From: Latrodectus hesperus
Taxonomy: Eukaryota; Arthropoda; Arachnida; Araneae; Theridiidae
Direction of reading: 5' to 3'
Assembly: GCA_037975125.1 (NCBI GenBank)
Contig: CM075853.1
Span: 30,436,795-30,500,794, forward strand
Length of the DNA: 64,000 nt
In this document: one piece after another, positions 33,895 through 46,400 of the stretch
How positions within the stretch are numbered: the stretch's first letter is position 1
Layout: each line of letters begins with the position of its first letter
The notes under the pieces: model-generated
The model's database searches: none
Seen by the model: only the letters and a program-made list of their open reading frames with translations
What the model was told of the DNA's origin: nothing
Position numbers and translations under genes: made by a program

Positions 33895-34390
33895 ATATCC
33901 CTTAGTGTACACAGGGCCCTTAAGTACAACAAGGTATTACATAACAACTAAAGTAAAACATGAGATGAAAGAGAGAGAGAAAGATAGAGAGGAAAAAACA
34001 AGATACAAAAAAATAAGAGGAGTTAAATTACTGAATGGATAAATTTCTAAAAAAAATCAAAAGTCTCTTTCTTCACTAGGTCGACAAAATCGGAGATGAA
34101 AATGGTTGAGGTAGACATTCAATTCCCCATGCCCGGCGAAGAATTGAATAATTTTAAAGTCAGTATCAAACCAATAGTTCCTAATTCTGCAGAAAACAGA
34201 AGCGAAAACAGATTTAGTCCATTTACAGTTGGGAGAGAAAAAGAAAATTGAGTTCCATTTTGTGATGATATTCTTTTGGGCAATGTATTTAAAATTAAAA
34301 CAAAATTTGGAACACTGACATCGAGTTTAAGATGGAGATTTAGTCAGGAAGTCAGATCTAAGACATATGAGATTAAGAAATTAATTTTGT
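33895..34390 (-). mobile_element. Degenerate LINE 3' end (pol C-terminus remnant)
   Basis: The minus strand has an open stretch reading KWTKSVFASVFCRIRNYWF, then FKIIQFFAGHGELNVYLNHF and a stop near 34062. The pattern F..TQFLTGHG.F..YL.RF is typical of the region after the polymerase in R1/Jockey-like LINEs. The following cysteine knuckle is not intact. A GA/CT-rich stretch and GTTGTTATGTAATACC-like 3' sequence follow. Edges are uncertain. Confidence 0.5.
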
Positions 34391-34399
34391 TCTTGAACT

Positions 34400-35456
34400 T
34401 TAATACTATAGGCAAGAATAATTTTAGTTTTAAAATGTAATTAAAAGGATATAATTGTTATATAATGCATTTATTCCACATAATTTCAATAATCATTTTA
34501 CGATTTTTTTTATACTTGAAGATGTCTTTAGATTTCATCAAAAGAAATATGCAACCTACTTTCCATTTTAATCCTACATATTTTTATTCCCTTTTAGTGA
34601 ATTTTAATATATTAATAAATGTTTTTCAGAGCACTTATTATTTGGAAATTTTTAATTGTCTGCATTAAAAAGTCGAAAATAATAATTTTCAAAAAATACT
34701 TTTATACTTTAAAGAATTGAACTCCAACGTAGTTTTTACACTTTTAAAAGAATAATATTTAAGAGTTTCTAGAAACAATGACTATTTGATTATCTGAACT
34801 AAGATCCAGGGCTGGGGTTGATGTCTCATCTGGTAGTCCTTAAAACAATACTTGATTGGCGAGATTCAAGTTATATATATCAACATACATCGGAATTATT
34901 CTTCAAAAATCCTACCAATGAAAAACTCAAATCTATGAGTATCTAATCGCAAAAACTTCACAAAAACAAAAAAAGAAAAACTTCGGTGAAAAAGTTATCA
35001 TATTCCACAACACCATTGTTAATCATGAATTGCAACTGTGTAACTTGTAATAACGTTGCATTACCAAGTATCTAGAAATAGATGATTGGTACCAGTCTGA
35101 TTACTCAAACAGAATTTTATAGATTTTATCAGGAAAAGGTTATGTGGCTCCGGTCAATCTTCATATTTTCTCATCTGAATTCAAATCTAATAACTCTGAT
35201 TAAGAAATTTAATCATAAATCAGGAACAATACAAGTAGTAACCAATTAGTTTGAGAGAATTATAAGGCTTTAATCATTTTTCAGCGCAAATATTTTAAAA
35301 TTTACTAGATTATAAAGAAATTAGCTATTTTTGCTTAAGCTTTTAATCCAAATATAATTAACTTTCTGATAAAATACCTTGAAAATTAATTAATATATTA
35401 AACTAAAAATTTTTAATTATATTTAACGAGGAAATTTTTTCCTCCTTGAATAAATT
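34400..35456. other. AT-rich noncoding stretch, no gene supported
   Basis: Only short chance frames. Weak tRNA-like pieces near 34800-34870 were too degenerate to call a SINE. Confidence 0.45.
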
Positions 35457-35711
35457 ATCAGATTACAGAAATATCAAAATATTCGTCCTTTAAAGAATCA
35501 TTTTAAATTGTTAATATTCTAAAAACTAAATCTAACGAATATCACTTTCTACTGTCAAAGAAAGCTTAAGAAGTACATAATCAAATATCAGATTTGCAGT
35601 GAAAAATCAAAACATTCGTCAAATAAAGAGGCATTTTAAATTATAAAATTCTAAAAACAAAACCTAACTAATATCACTTTCTACAAAGAAAGCTTAAGTA
35701 TATAATCAAAG
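35457..35711. repeat. Tandem duplication, two units of about 130 and 125 bp
   Basis: Unit 1 (35457-35586) and unit 2 (35587-about 35711) share ATCAGATT, ATTTTAAATT, ATTCTAAAAAC, AATATCACTTTCTAC, AAAGAAAGCTTAAG and ATAATCAAA in the same order and spacing. Diverged, noncoding. Confidence 0.8.
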
Positions 35712-36880
35712 AAATCTTAAGCGGTTTTGCTTATTCAGCTTCATGAATTTTACATTGAATAATTCTCACTACTTGAAATAAAAATTGAAATTATTTCTGA
35801 TTTGTTATAGTTATGGTTTTCGTATTTATTTCAAGACAATGAAATAAAAATATAATTTTATATGAAAGAGTTTTTTAATGGAAAAATAGCAAGAAATTCT
35901 TATGTATGCAATAATAATCAAAAACGTCAAAACAGCATGCAAAAAATTTCGTTGCTGACAGCCATGCAATGATTATAAAATGCAGAATATACGTGTAACA
36001 AACGCAAAATGGAAAAAAAAATGAGCCACAAAAATGCATTAGAAATGAATTCTCAAAAGCGATTAGTGAAAGTATGCTTTAGGGCAAGTTGTTTTTGTGA
36101 AGCACGGATTCAGGCAAATAACACAAAAAGTATTGTTTGAAAATGTTGCATGATATTTGATGGCTCTCGCGAACAACTAAGACACTAAGGTAAATTTATA
36201 GCTTAATTTCATTTTTCTTACTGTTTACTTGTTCTGTTTACAGTTTTACTTTCTTTTATTAATTTTTAATTTATATTGTTTTAACTTCTAATGGTTTTCT
36301 CGAATAGTTACAATGTCATATCTATATATATTTATTTTGTACAGACAGGATGCGATTATCAAACAGTCATTTTGGAATACGTTTCATTCCCGAGGAAGTG
36401 TACTGATAATAAGAAGCCATAGTTTTATCTGTAACTCATTATTTGAATCTTTGGCAGACTTATCGGATTTATGTCAGGAATGGATGTTGGACCTACCAAA
36501 CGCTTTATTATTTTAGATTCAAGGGCGTTTCTCACAAGACGAGATGTGTGTTAAGTTTATTCTGTATTTTCTTTTAAGGACAAATGTAAAACTATTTCAA
36601 GAGCTTCTTTCTTTCCGCATCAAAACGAGTCTCATGTCACACATAAAACTGAACAGAAGCTCTTCAGTTAATAGCGTTTTATACAATTATTTTATATCTG
36701 ATATCAATATTCAACAGTTCAACATTACTGATCTGCACGTTATCTTGAGATCAATGCACATTATTGACTTAAAAGCACAGAAGTCAACTTGATGAATCTT
36801 ATCCCGGTTTGCTTTGCCTGTTTGCTTGTTTAGCTACTACCCTTGTTCTGTTGCCAAAACATGTTGCATATTAGGTACTA
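35712..36880. other. Noncoding stretch with two short chance frames
   Basis: Plus-strand frames at 36313-36516 and 36544-36792 lack recognisable domains, and I do not call them genes. Composition is slightly less AT-rich than the neighbours. Confidence 0.45.
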
Positions 36881-36884
36881 TTAG

Positions 36885-36914
36885 GTACAGGAAAGCAAGT
36901 TGGTTCAACAACAA
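36885..36914 (+). repeat. SINE 3' tail fragment
   Basis: GGTACAGGAAAGCAAGTTGG then TTCAACAACAA resembles the 3' end at 62226-62268 (GGTACAGGGAAGCATGCTGG then TGCAACAACAACAA). It is only a tail, just ahead of a fuller SINE. Confidence 0.4.
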
Positions 36915-36924
36915 TATGCTGTCT

Positions 36925-37228
36925 ATTGATGGCCATGATAGGCTGGTTGATCAAGATGTTCGTACTTGTTATCAGTTGGTAGTGAGTTCGAATGCCGCCC
37001 TAATCAAAGATCTGTCGTGTTTATTAATGCCGATTGGGATAGATTTAATATGTTATGATCGCAATGTCCTTCATGTGAAATTGATACCTCTGGAGGTGGT
37101 AGGCCAAGTATTGGGAGTCTTCTGATTGGTCCCTGCTTCCAAATTATGACAACTCCCACCCGGCTGACTCTAACTGGTCGAGCTCAACTCAGGTACTAAG
37201 CTCAAAGAAGCATGCTGTATCAACAACT
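36925..37228 (+). repeat. tRNA-derived SINE, family 1, copy 2
   Basis: Matches 244-540: GGCTGGTTGATCAAGATGTT (box-A-like), GAGTTCGAATGCCGCC (box B), then GTAGGCCAAGTATTGGGAG and TTGGTCCCTGC, ending TGTATCAACAAC. The 103-codon frame across it is a chance frame. Confidence 0.65.
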
Positions 37229-37229
37229 A

Positions 37230-40200
37230 ACTGCCTGTCTCATCTTGAAGACGTTTTTAACATGATATATATAAATAATTTTTTGTTGTGGTCGTACGCC
37301 AAGAAGTTTGTTCTGATTGACACTCAACAATTCGTGTTTCTTTCTGGAATCAAACCTATAAATGATACTGCTTGTCTGTCTTATAGCATCTGCTGCATTT
37401 CTTTGTATTTGCCTAGTTCATGTTGTAAGTTTATTCGACAATTCAGAGATTTTGGTGAATAAGGCATCATTTATCATCATAAGTAAAATAAGTGAAATAT
37501 TTTTTGGGTAAAGCGAAACAAACTCTTTTCGACTAACATGTCAAATATGTGGATGTCAAAGTTTTACTTTAAAAACACTTGCGATGATTTATTTAATCTA
37601 ATTTACATTGATTGAAAAAGAAACTTTCATTTCGAAATTTAGGGGTATTGAAAAATCATTGAAATTTTAATGCTTCTTGCATTTTTAATGAGTTTGTTGT
37701 CACTTTTTGTACTCCATAATTTATTCAACGAAGTACTGCAGTTTGATGTAAATTCTGAACAGCAGCTAACCTTTTCTCGTGCAGTAGATTTGAATCCGCG
37801 GATTGTTAAATTGAAGTAAAAGTGTGATCCATCAACTCCGTTACTTTAATTTGTTTGACATTTTATTATGTTTTCTTGCTGACTTCATGAATTTTCATGA
37901 AAAACTTATAAATGCTATCAGATACACACACACACACTTCTCATTGATTAAAGACCTGATGATAAATATATTTTTAAAATTTTTTAATTAGGATACTATT
38001 AAGTACATTCTTTTCTCTAGAAGTTCAAATTTCTAAATAAGGCACGAGAGTACATAAATAACATGCTCCATTATATTTGATTAATGAAATTTTTAATACC
38101 TTAAACAATAGTTGAGACTATCAATTTTTAAAAGGTGTCAGTAATTATCGATAAAACAATGCAATTGAATGTTTTGTTTTGTAGACAGATGAATAGTAAA
38201 TGAGAGTAAAAATGGCTACGCAGTAATTAATCGCATTAATTAAGAATAAAAATAGAAGAAAAATAAGAAAATGCGTGTTAATTATATGTTGATGAAATGC
38301 TTATGATAAAATTAACAATCTGATATCAATATCATAAATTTCGTTTTGTTTAAGGGAGTCACTTTCTTTATTACAAAATCTGCAATTAAATCTAAGAATT
38401 GTATTAGATATGGTACAATGAAAAGAAATAAAGAAAGTTTTCATGCAATATAATTATGGATGGGAATGAGAAATATAATTTTGGGAAAAAAAGTAAAATA
38501 GCACTCAAGAAAGAGTAACGACTAGAAAAATATTTTAATTAGTTTTCATTATTACTTTTATTACGCTGTCCTCATATTATAAATCACTGCGTAAGACACT
38601 GAAAATTATGCTGAGATTTCGAAATTTTTTCTGTCACTTATATGGTTTAAATCTGATATGAATCATGTAAGTTTATATAATGCACAATTAATAAAAAGAG
38701 AACTTTTTATTGGTTATAGATTGTATTTAGGAATCTCAAAAGGCAGCATATATGCATAATTTCTCCCAAGAGAATCAACTTTAATATTTCTTTACAAAAT
38801 TGAAGTGTGATATCCATCTTTAAATGAGCAAATATCAGGACCCAACCTGAGATATTTCCATCCACACTCTTGGCATGAACTCATGAGATAAATCACATGT
38901 AAATGATTGTTGTTTTCTGGATTACTTTATATGAAACTCATTGAAAATTAATTTGCCTAATGTTTTGGGTACAAATTTTTATCTTGAATAGATTAAATTA
39001 TTTGAGTTATGAATGATTGTATCCACGTATGATTTATGTGTATTGCAATCCTAAGAATATACCACAAGACTTTTTAAACATGGCTTTAAGAAATATGACA
39101 TCACTTAACATTTATACTTCATTTTTGCTATTTGAAATACGTTCGCCAGAATTTGAAGTGAAACTTTTACAAAAATAATAAGTGGCATTTACTAATTAAA
39201 TCATTATTTTAATACAATTAATTATTTTATTTGAAAATTTAAGTTAGAAAGTAGTGTATAAGAAGTTTTACATTAATTTATATATGCATAGGAAATAATT
39301 TAAAATTTCTTAAAGCTTAAAAAATGCTGTTAATATCGCTTTATTTTTTAGAGTTGAAAAGAATTACTGAAAACTACGTTGCCAATTTTAGTGATTTTTT
39401 ATAAGGTTACTTTTTAATAAAGTTGAAAAGTTACTTTTATTAAACGTATTTGTGTTTATTTTAAAATACTGCGTACATAATTATGTTATTTTCTTAGATT
39501 TGGGTAGTAGTCAAGATATCATTGCTATTAGAAAGTATTTATGTTCAATAAGAATCACATATTTAGCGCAAATTGCTTAAAAATATGGCTTAATTTCGGG
39601 AAGTAATGCTACTACATAAGTACGAGATAAAACTTAATCACTTTTAATAAGTGGATCGTTAATCTTTCGAAGAAAACGTTTTCCCCAAAGCCCTTAAGAG
39701 TTGTTTTCCCATGCTTCAATCCAAACACCCGATTAGAAAACGCAAATGAATCTTGAAAAGAAAAATTTGACCAAAATGACGAAGTCGTGAACGGCATAAT
39801 TTTTTGATATGAGCTCATCGAAGAGCACGATACTTCCCAGTCTCCTTCACTGTAAGAAAGAACTGTATCTTTAGGAAGTTACTGTAACTCGTGTGTCTGT
39901 ATGGGACTTCAAGTCGTGACTTGATTATTGACCATGAGCTTGAATGGACAGGTGAGGAAGATTAGTTTTTCATCCCATTAGAAAAGGTTCATTGGCAATT
40001 CTTCCTTGGGTTCATTCAGTTCACTTGGAGAATCTTACTTTTGTGATCTTGTGTTCATCAAATGGTATATAATTTCAATTTATTAAAACTAGCTCAATTG
40101 CCTTCTAGAGAATTGCTTTGTCATTGAAATTTTTCTCGTTATGGAGTTTTGGCATTGTTTCATCTGATTTCCAGATTATGTATATATAATTTTTTTTCTC

Positions 40201-43200
40201 ATTTTTATTTGTAATGAATTGAAATTTTTCTTTTTTGTTTCTTTGAGCTCAACTCTCTTGAAGTTTAAAATGAATAAATTTCCTTTTATGATTCTTACCA
40301 GGAAAACATTATCAGCATTGTTTAAATGTGGGTCTTTAATTATACTACTGTATTTAAATTTTCGTGTCTCAATTAGGTTCATTTTTTATAAATGAGGTTT
40401 TAATTTTCAAATTTCTATTCATGGTTAAAATATAAGAGAGTGAAGAAGGTGGCGCTTTCTTTATTTAATAGTTCTATAAAATATTTGTTTTATTATTGTA
40501 GTAAATCCTTATATAACAATATTTAAAATATCATGTTGTTATGTAACGAATGACTTCAAGCTTAGAAAAGATTCATGAAATACAGTCAAATTTTATGTTG
40601 TGACGTTTTTTAAAGTATAACTGAAAATAACGCTAAAAACATATATGGTTAGCTTAACTCATTCATTTAAGATTTAAATAAGGGCTCACTCGCAATAAAG
40701 AATTTTCAGAATCAATTGTAGCACAATCAAATAAATTACTCAATATTTATTTTTTGAGTTCTGAATTTAATTTGGTTTTGAACAGATTCCGAATATTAAA
40801 GTGTGAAAATGATGTCAAACTAAGGATCAATCTGATTATTTCTAATCGGAAACATTTTATATAAGAAGAGATTACGGTTCAATGACCAAAAATATTGAGT
40901 TTATTAATTTTGATGGAATCTTTATAAAATATGTGATTGCATTTTAAACGCACACAACACAAAAATCTGTACTTCCCAAACATTTTTTAAAAAATATTAT
41001 TATTTGAACAAATTTATTATATCTAAATATCCGTTAGGATAGCGAAAATTAAGCTATTAGTGTAATTCATAAATTTCTCATATGTTATATTTATGTTTTA
41101 AATATTTTGCTTTTTCAAATTTATGTACTTGAATGTTATAATTGGCTATAGCTTTTGTAGTAGTTTTTAAGTACTTATCTTTTTGAAATATATATAATTG
41201 AAACATTTATATATATAAAATATATATATAATTCAAAATTCAATATTTAAAAGATGCTCATTTTCGAGAAAAGAGGCTGGTTACCTTATTATTTCTCGGA
41301 TTTATTCCTCGTTATTTATTTTCGTTATTTATTCCTCGGATTCTGTAATTTCATTTACAAATTTAAGAATTTTTTTCATTTCAATGACTTTATAGTAATA
41401 CAAAACTAATTCAAAAGTTAAACTTATTTGAAAATTCTTTTAATGAACTTAATCAAAATTAATTGTTAATAAATTTAAATAAATTTGTTAGCTCAAATTT
41501 TTACTTAATTTTTCATACTTTAAGTGACAGTAAAAGATTTGTGTAAAAATCTTACTTTAACTTCATAAATTTTGATGGAAAAAATTAATATTATATTTCA
41601 ATTTTTATGTGTAACTAAACTGCCTTTTTGATAAAATGTATTAATGAATAATATTAAAATGCATATTTAGAGCTTTATTAATTATAATTGAAAAATGAAT
41701 TTTTTAGTTACACACACATTTTTTTCTAAAAAAAAAATCGAATAACAAATATAATGTACCTTACAGATCATCTATCAACTTGTGCCAACAAAAACTAATT
41801 TTTGACTTCAAGCAATTTACTGTAAGCGAACTACTTAATAATTTTGCATCCTGGTTGCATCATTCTGAAGGTATTATTTAAGATTTAGTTCCTTCTTCTA
41901 ACACCATTGTTCTGTTCTAATCTGTAAGTGAAGTTTATATTTTAGTTAAAGTAATATACTATATCAGTCAGACTTAACTATTTCTTAAGCACATATCTCA
42001 ATTACGTAACTTCCTGTTTCTGATCATCTTCTGCACCAAAAACCTAGATTAGAGCGGCGGTTTTGACGACCGTGAGAAGTGGATTGCAGAGTGGTCCAGT
42101 ATGACCGAGACAAAACGCCTGAGTGGGCAGCTGATGGGAACAAAATGTGCTGCTAAAGGAACCCTGATGTGGTCATTTGACTGCCAATGGTTTAACACTT
42201 TGAATCAAATCTGGGATAAAGTCTCGTCTTGTTTCTTCAAGAGTAAATTGTTTTGACCGTGAAATCATCATCCAAGAATCGTGCGTTGATGTTCAGATGA
42301 ATATCATATTTGATTTTCTTTCAGAGACATAATCTTACGGTTCATGTTTTATATCAGAAATACTAATCTTTACATAGTTAAATAGGAAGATATGTTAGGA
42401 AGATATATGTCAAGAACATATGTCAAGTACATGGTCAAGAACTTTAAATTTATAATGAATACAGATATGATATATAATATGAATTAAGTTTTTTTCAATT
42501 AAATTGAAGTATGTTCTTTTTTTATCTCTTTAAATAATGGGATTGTTTCAAACTTTTCATTTTAAATTAAACTGAGGTAAGTGAATTCTAAGTTAAAAAT
42601 TATGTAACACACAGTAATTGGAGTTCTTAATTCCACAGACTAGTTTAATTATAAAATGTTTTATATCCATTCATACTTTGAAATTTCATCTTTCAAAAAT
42701 TCAACTGAAGCATGTGTCTACAAATCTCTCTCCCTCTCTCTATATATAGACATACATGTAAGTCTTAATTCTCAATACATTTAATTTAAAGAAAACTGAA
42801 TGCAATAATTCTATTTTCACTTTCTTTTTTATTAAAGGAAGTGTTTTACAAAATGATGCTATTGGCATTCTATTAATTGAAGAAACTTCATGAAAAATCA
42901 GGATCATGTTTCAGTTAGGAAAAAAGCTTTTATAAATTCAAAAAATAACTTAAAAATGTTTTGAAAAGGTTAAAAATATATTTATATCCAGTTATTAAAA
43001 TTTTTGCTAGTTATTAAATACATATTCAATTAGTTTTATGAGAAAGGAAATAGCCTTTATTTTAAACTAAGTATGTATTTAAAACACTCTTTAAACAATA
43101 AAATACATTACGGAAAGAATTTCATAATTAATAATAAATTCACAGAATGCTGCTAATTTGAACTCTTTCTTAAGTACTAAAACACTTTTCACTGAATTAT

Positions 43201-46190
43201 GCTATGATTATTTAGAAAATTAATATTTTTATAAAAATACTAATATTTTTGTCAGGTGTATAATTTGAAAAGAAATTATAGAAATGAAGAAATAATATTT
43301 TTTAAAATCAATGTCTACAAGTTATTTGCAGATAATTTAATCACTTTGACACAATTATTCGTTTTCTCTTGCGTCTTTTAGGCTTTTTTCTCATTATTTT
43401 CTGATAACCTTGAAAACAATTAATTGAATAATTACATTACAATTACATAAGAATATAAAAATAACTTCAACTTTTTATTTCGTGATTGAGATCTTAGATT
43501 TTTCTCATATTGGGGAAATAAATTAATATTTTTAATTCTACTTCATTAGAAAAAATTTTATATTAAAATATTAAGTAATCATAGCTCACACACACAGTTA
43601 AAATCACTAAACAAATGGGAAAAAACTTACAGTGCAGTCAAGAAAAATACTTTACAAGGTAAAAACTAAATTACAGTAGTGTATATTTTAGCCATCATAA
43701 CTCCTCCTATCCTGTAATTTAGGTGTCATTCCCATTCTGCAAAGTGCCACTGTAATTACTTTACACAGAGAGAAGTGTGGAAAATTGTTTTTCTCTGCGA
43801 CATGAAAGTACTGTATTAATTCTGAGCCTAATTTGGAAGACAAATTACCTTATCATTCAGAAGCTCCAGAAATTAGACTTCGTGTCTTGTAACACATAAA
43901 ATCAGTGGTTGTCAGCTTTGGTGATATTACTTATTCGTGATATGAAAAATATTTTTTGCTGAAGTCTTGTCTTGCAGAAATTAGCTGTAGCTATAATTTA
44001 TTTTCTTAATTGGCACCCTAATGTCACGTGTAATGAGGGAAAACATGAAGCACTTACAACCGACCACCAAAATGAAAATGTTTTGAATAAGAAGATGCGT
44101 TCACGGTGTTGTAACACTGCAACAAAATTTTTATATTTTCTTTTTCCATGAAGTGAATTTTAGAAATTCAATGCCACGATGCCATTTCAAAAGCCGATTC
44201 AGCTTTTGACTATTCATTTGTTTATCATTAGAAATATTACATTGAATCAAATTTGGAGAGTTTCTTGTCATTGTATTGGAAGTTAGCGAAGCACAAAAAT
44301 TGCGTAAAACACGCGCGTTTTTCTTTGCTACAATCGTTGTTTCACAGTGCGTGAAGGATTGTCGTGCGCAGTAAATGACAGTTTAGACGTGAATTAAAAG
44401 TTGAAAGATAATTTACCTTCAACATGCAATAATATAAAAAAATATAAATATAGATTCTCTTTTCGAAGTGAAGAAATTTTTCAGTGAATGTTCTCGATAA
44501 AAGTTACTACTTCATTAGAAATATCTTTAATATTCAAGATGCATTTTCGTTCTTATTTTACTTTGGAAAGAATTCTTCGCTTAAAGTTCCAAATTCAAAC
44601 TTTTTCTATTAATGGTAAAGTGAGGAGCACACAAGTCCTCTTGTTAAAAAATACACATCTTTCTCCATTTCAGAACAAAATTGATTTGTAATTAGACTTT
44701 CTTAATTTAAATATAATATCCAGACCTTAAAATTTTCCATATCCTAAGAATAGATAGAATATCAGTATATCACGAAATATAAGCAGAGAAATTAATTTAT
44801 CACGATTATATTATCTCGATATTTTTCCGCAATTCATTTATCAATCTCATTAATGAGAAATTAACATGCATATTTTGAATAAAATCTTAATATTTAAATA
44901 AATTCATTTCTTTCTGAAAATCGAGAAACCTTGGAATATGTATCATTATTAGAATTAAATACACTCTTTTTCTTACATAAAAATTACTTTCTTAGCACAG
45001 CAATATATCATAATTGAAATCTTGAAAGAAATCACGACACACTTTTCATTTTAAATTTGTGTTTAGCTTTTTTATTGAGTGTATAGCATTTTAATTATCC
45101 CCCCTATAATTCTTGTATTATTAGAAATAGATTCTGTTTAAAATTGTTTAAATTTGCTAGCTAACGTAGTATGAAAATATTTCTATCTAGCGCACTGGAA
45201 AATTCTAGAATCATAAATTCTTTTTCTAAAGTCTAACTTTTTTGATGTTTACAAAGTATAGAGGAAGGCAGAAATTTGTTACAGTCAAACTAATATTCGA
45301 CGTAAAACCATAATATTGTAATCCGATTTCATTTTATATAAAAGTAAAGATGAAAATCTAGTAAACATGATTAATTTAATAAATTGTAAATAATTGGGAT
45401 TGCTCTACTTTCATTAAAAACATTAAATTTTTATAATTCATAATCACTTTCATTAGATAATTTCAAGTGACTAAATGGAAATAAGCAAAAAAGATTTATA
45501 GCTTTAAATAAAGCATACATTGATTTCATTATATGTTTCTTTTCTAACCGAAATTATTTGGTTAAAAATTGAAAAGATTAAATGCAAACGAAACTCAAAA
45601 GAAACTGTGAAACAAAAATTATGAGTTTGATCGAGATTTGCTGGATGATTTAACCAGAAAAGGAAAGTCGATGCCTAAATATAACATATGGCTTCATTTA
45701 ACTCATTTTCACAAAAAGCATTTCAATTTCTAATATCTAGAGGCGAATAAAATAAAAGCACTGATAATCTGTTTGCAATTTTTACTTTATGTTATAATTG
45801 GTAAACTTCATAATGCACCGATGTCCACTGTTAAATCGATTTACATGTGAGCAATGGAGAAAAAAAGCACATACTTTTATTTTGGCCAATAGTTTGTAAT
45901 AAAGTTTGCTTTAAAATTTTACTAAACAGATGCATGTTTACCAGCGCCCTCAGTCTTGACATGTACTTTGATTGTCCTTATTTTTCTGCATCATGTTTTT
46001 CTAAAAGCAGATTAACATGCAAGTTTATAGGCATAACACAAACATGCATCATTATTTAATACATGTGACAAGGAATTTACGAAACAAAACTTAAAAAGAG
46101 CCATTAGGCAATTTATACACAAATTAGCAAGATCTAATCAAATCGCTTTCTTTTGAAGCTAAAAGAAATCCCATAAGTATTTGAGAAAAA
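37230..46190. other. Long AT-rich stretch, no gene supported
   Basis: About 9 kb without a supported exon. Less AT-rich patches occur at 39800-40060, 42046-42258 and 43660-44380. The 39800-40060 patch has a donor-like TGGACAG|GTGAGG at about 39951 but no matching acceptor frame. Short open frames (39612-39818, 40176-40382, 44488-44691, 45847-46059) have chance composition. Confidence 0.5.
42046..42258 (+). other. GC-richer island with a 70-codon open stretch, unidentified
   Basis: A plus-strand frame open from a stop at about 42043 to TGA at 42256-42258 reads SGGFDDREKWIAEWSSM, then TETKRLSGQLMGTKCAAKG, then TLMWSFDCQWFNTLNQIWDK. An AG precedes it, but no donor lies at its end and no ATG at its start. 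It could be a decayed transposon piece or a lost exon. I do not recognise a family. Confidence 0.25.
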
Positions 46191-46204
46191 ACTATATAAT
46201 CTCG

Positions 46205-46400
46205 GGAATTTTTCCGCGCACGTGTTTCGATTTTCTCGGCAGATGTTTTTCTCCTTGCATAACAAACATCTGCTCCCATCTCTGTTTTTCACTCTTCTTG
46301 AAATAATGGTGTTTCGTGCCTAAGTTAGCGTGTCTCCAGATGCGACAGAGCAGTCAAAATGACAGAGTCCTTTGAGCTCTGAAAGAGATTATTAACACAC
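46205..46400. promoter_or_regulatory. Possible enhancer: E-box cluster with SOX-POU-like site
   Basis: Within about 125 bases lie CACGTG (46219-46224), CAGATG (46240-46245), CATCTG (46267-46272) and CAGATG (46337-46342). In reverse, 46255-46267 reads GTTTGTTATGCAA, close to the SOX-POU composite CTTTGTTATGCAAAT. The block is less AT-rich than its surroundings and noncoding. Function is inferred from motif density only. Confidence 0.3.

Noticed and set aside
36814..37125. 103-codon plus-strand frame
   Set aside because: It passes through a family 1 SINE and has no protein-like pattern.
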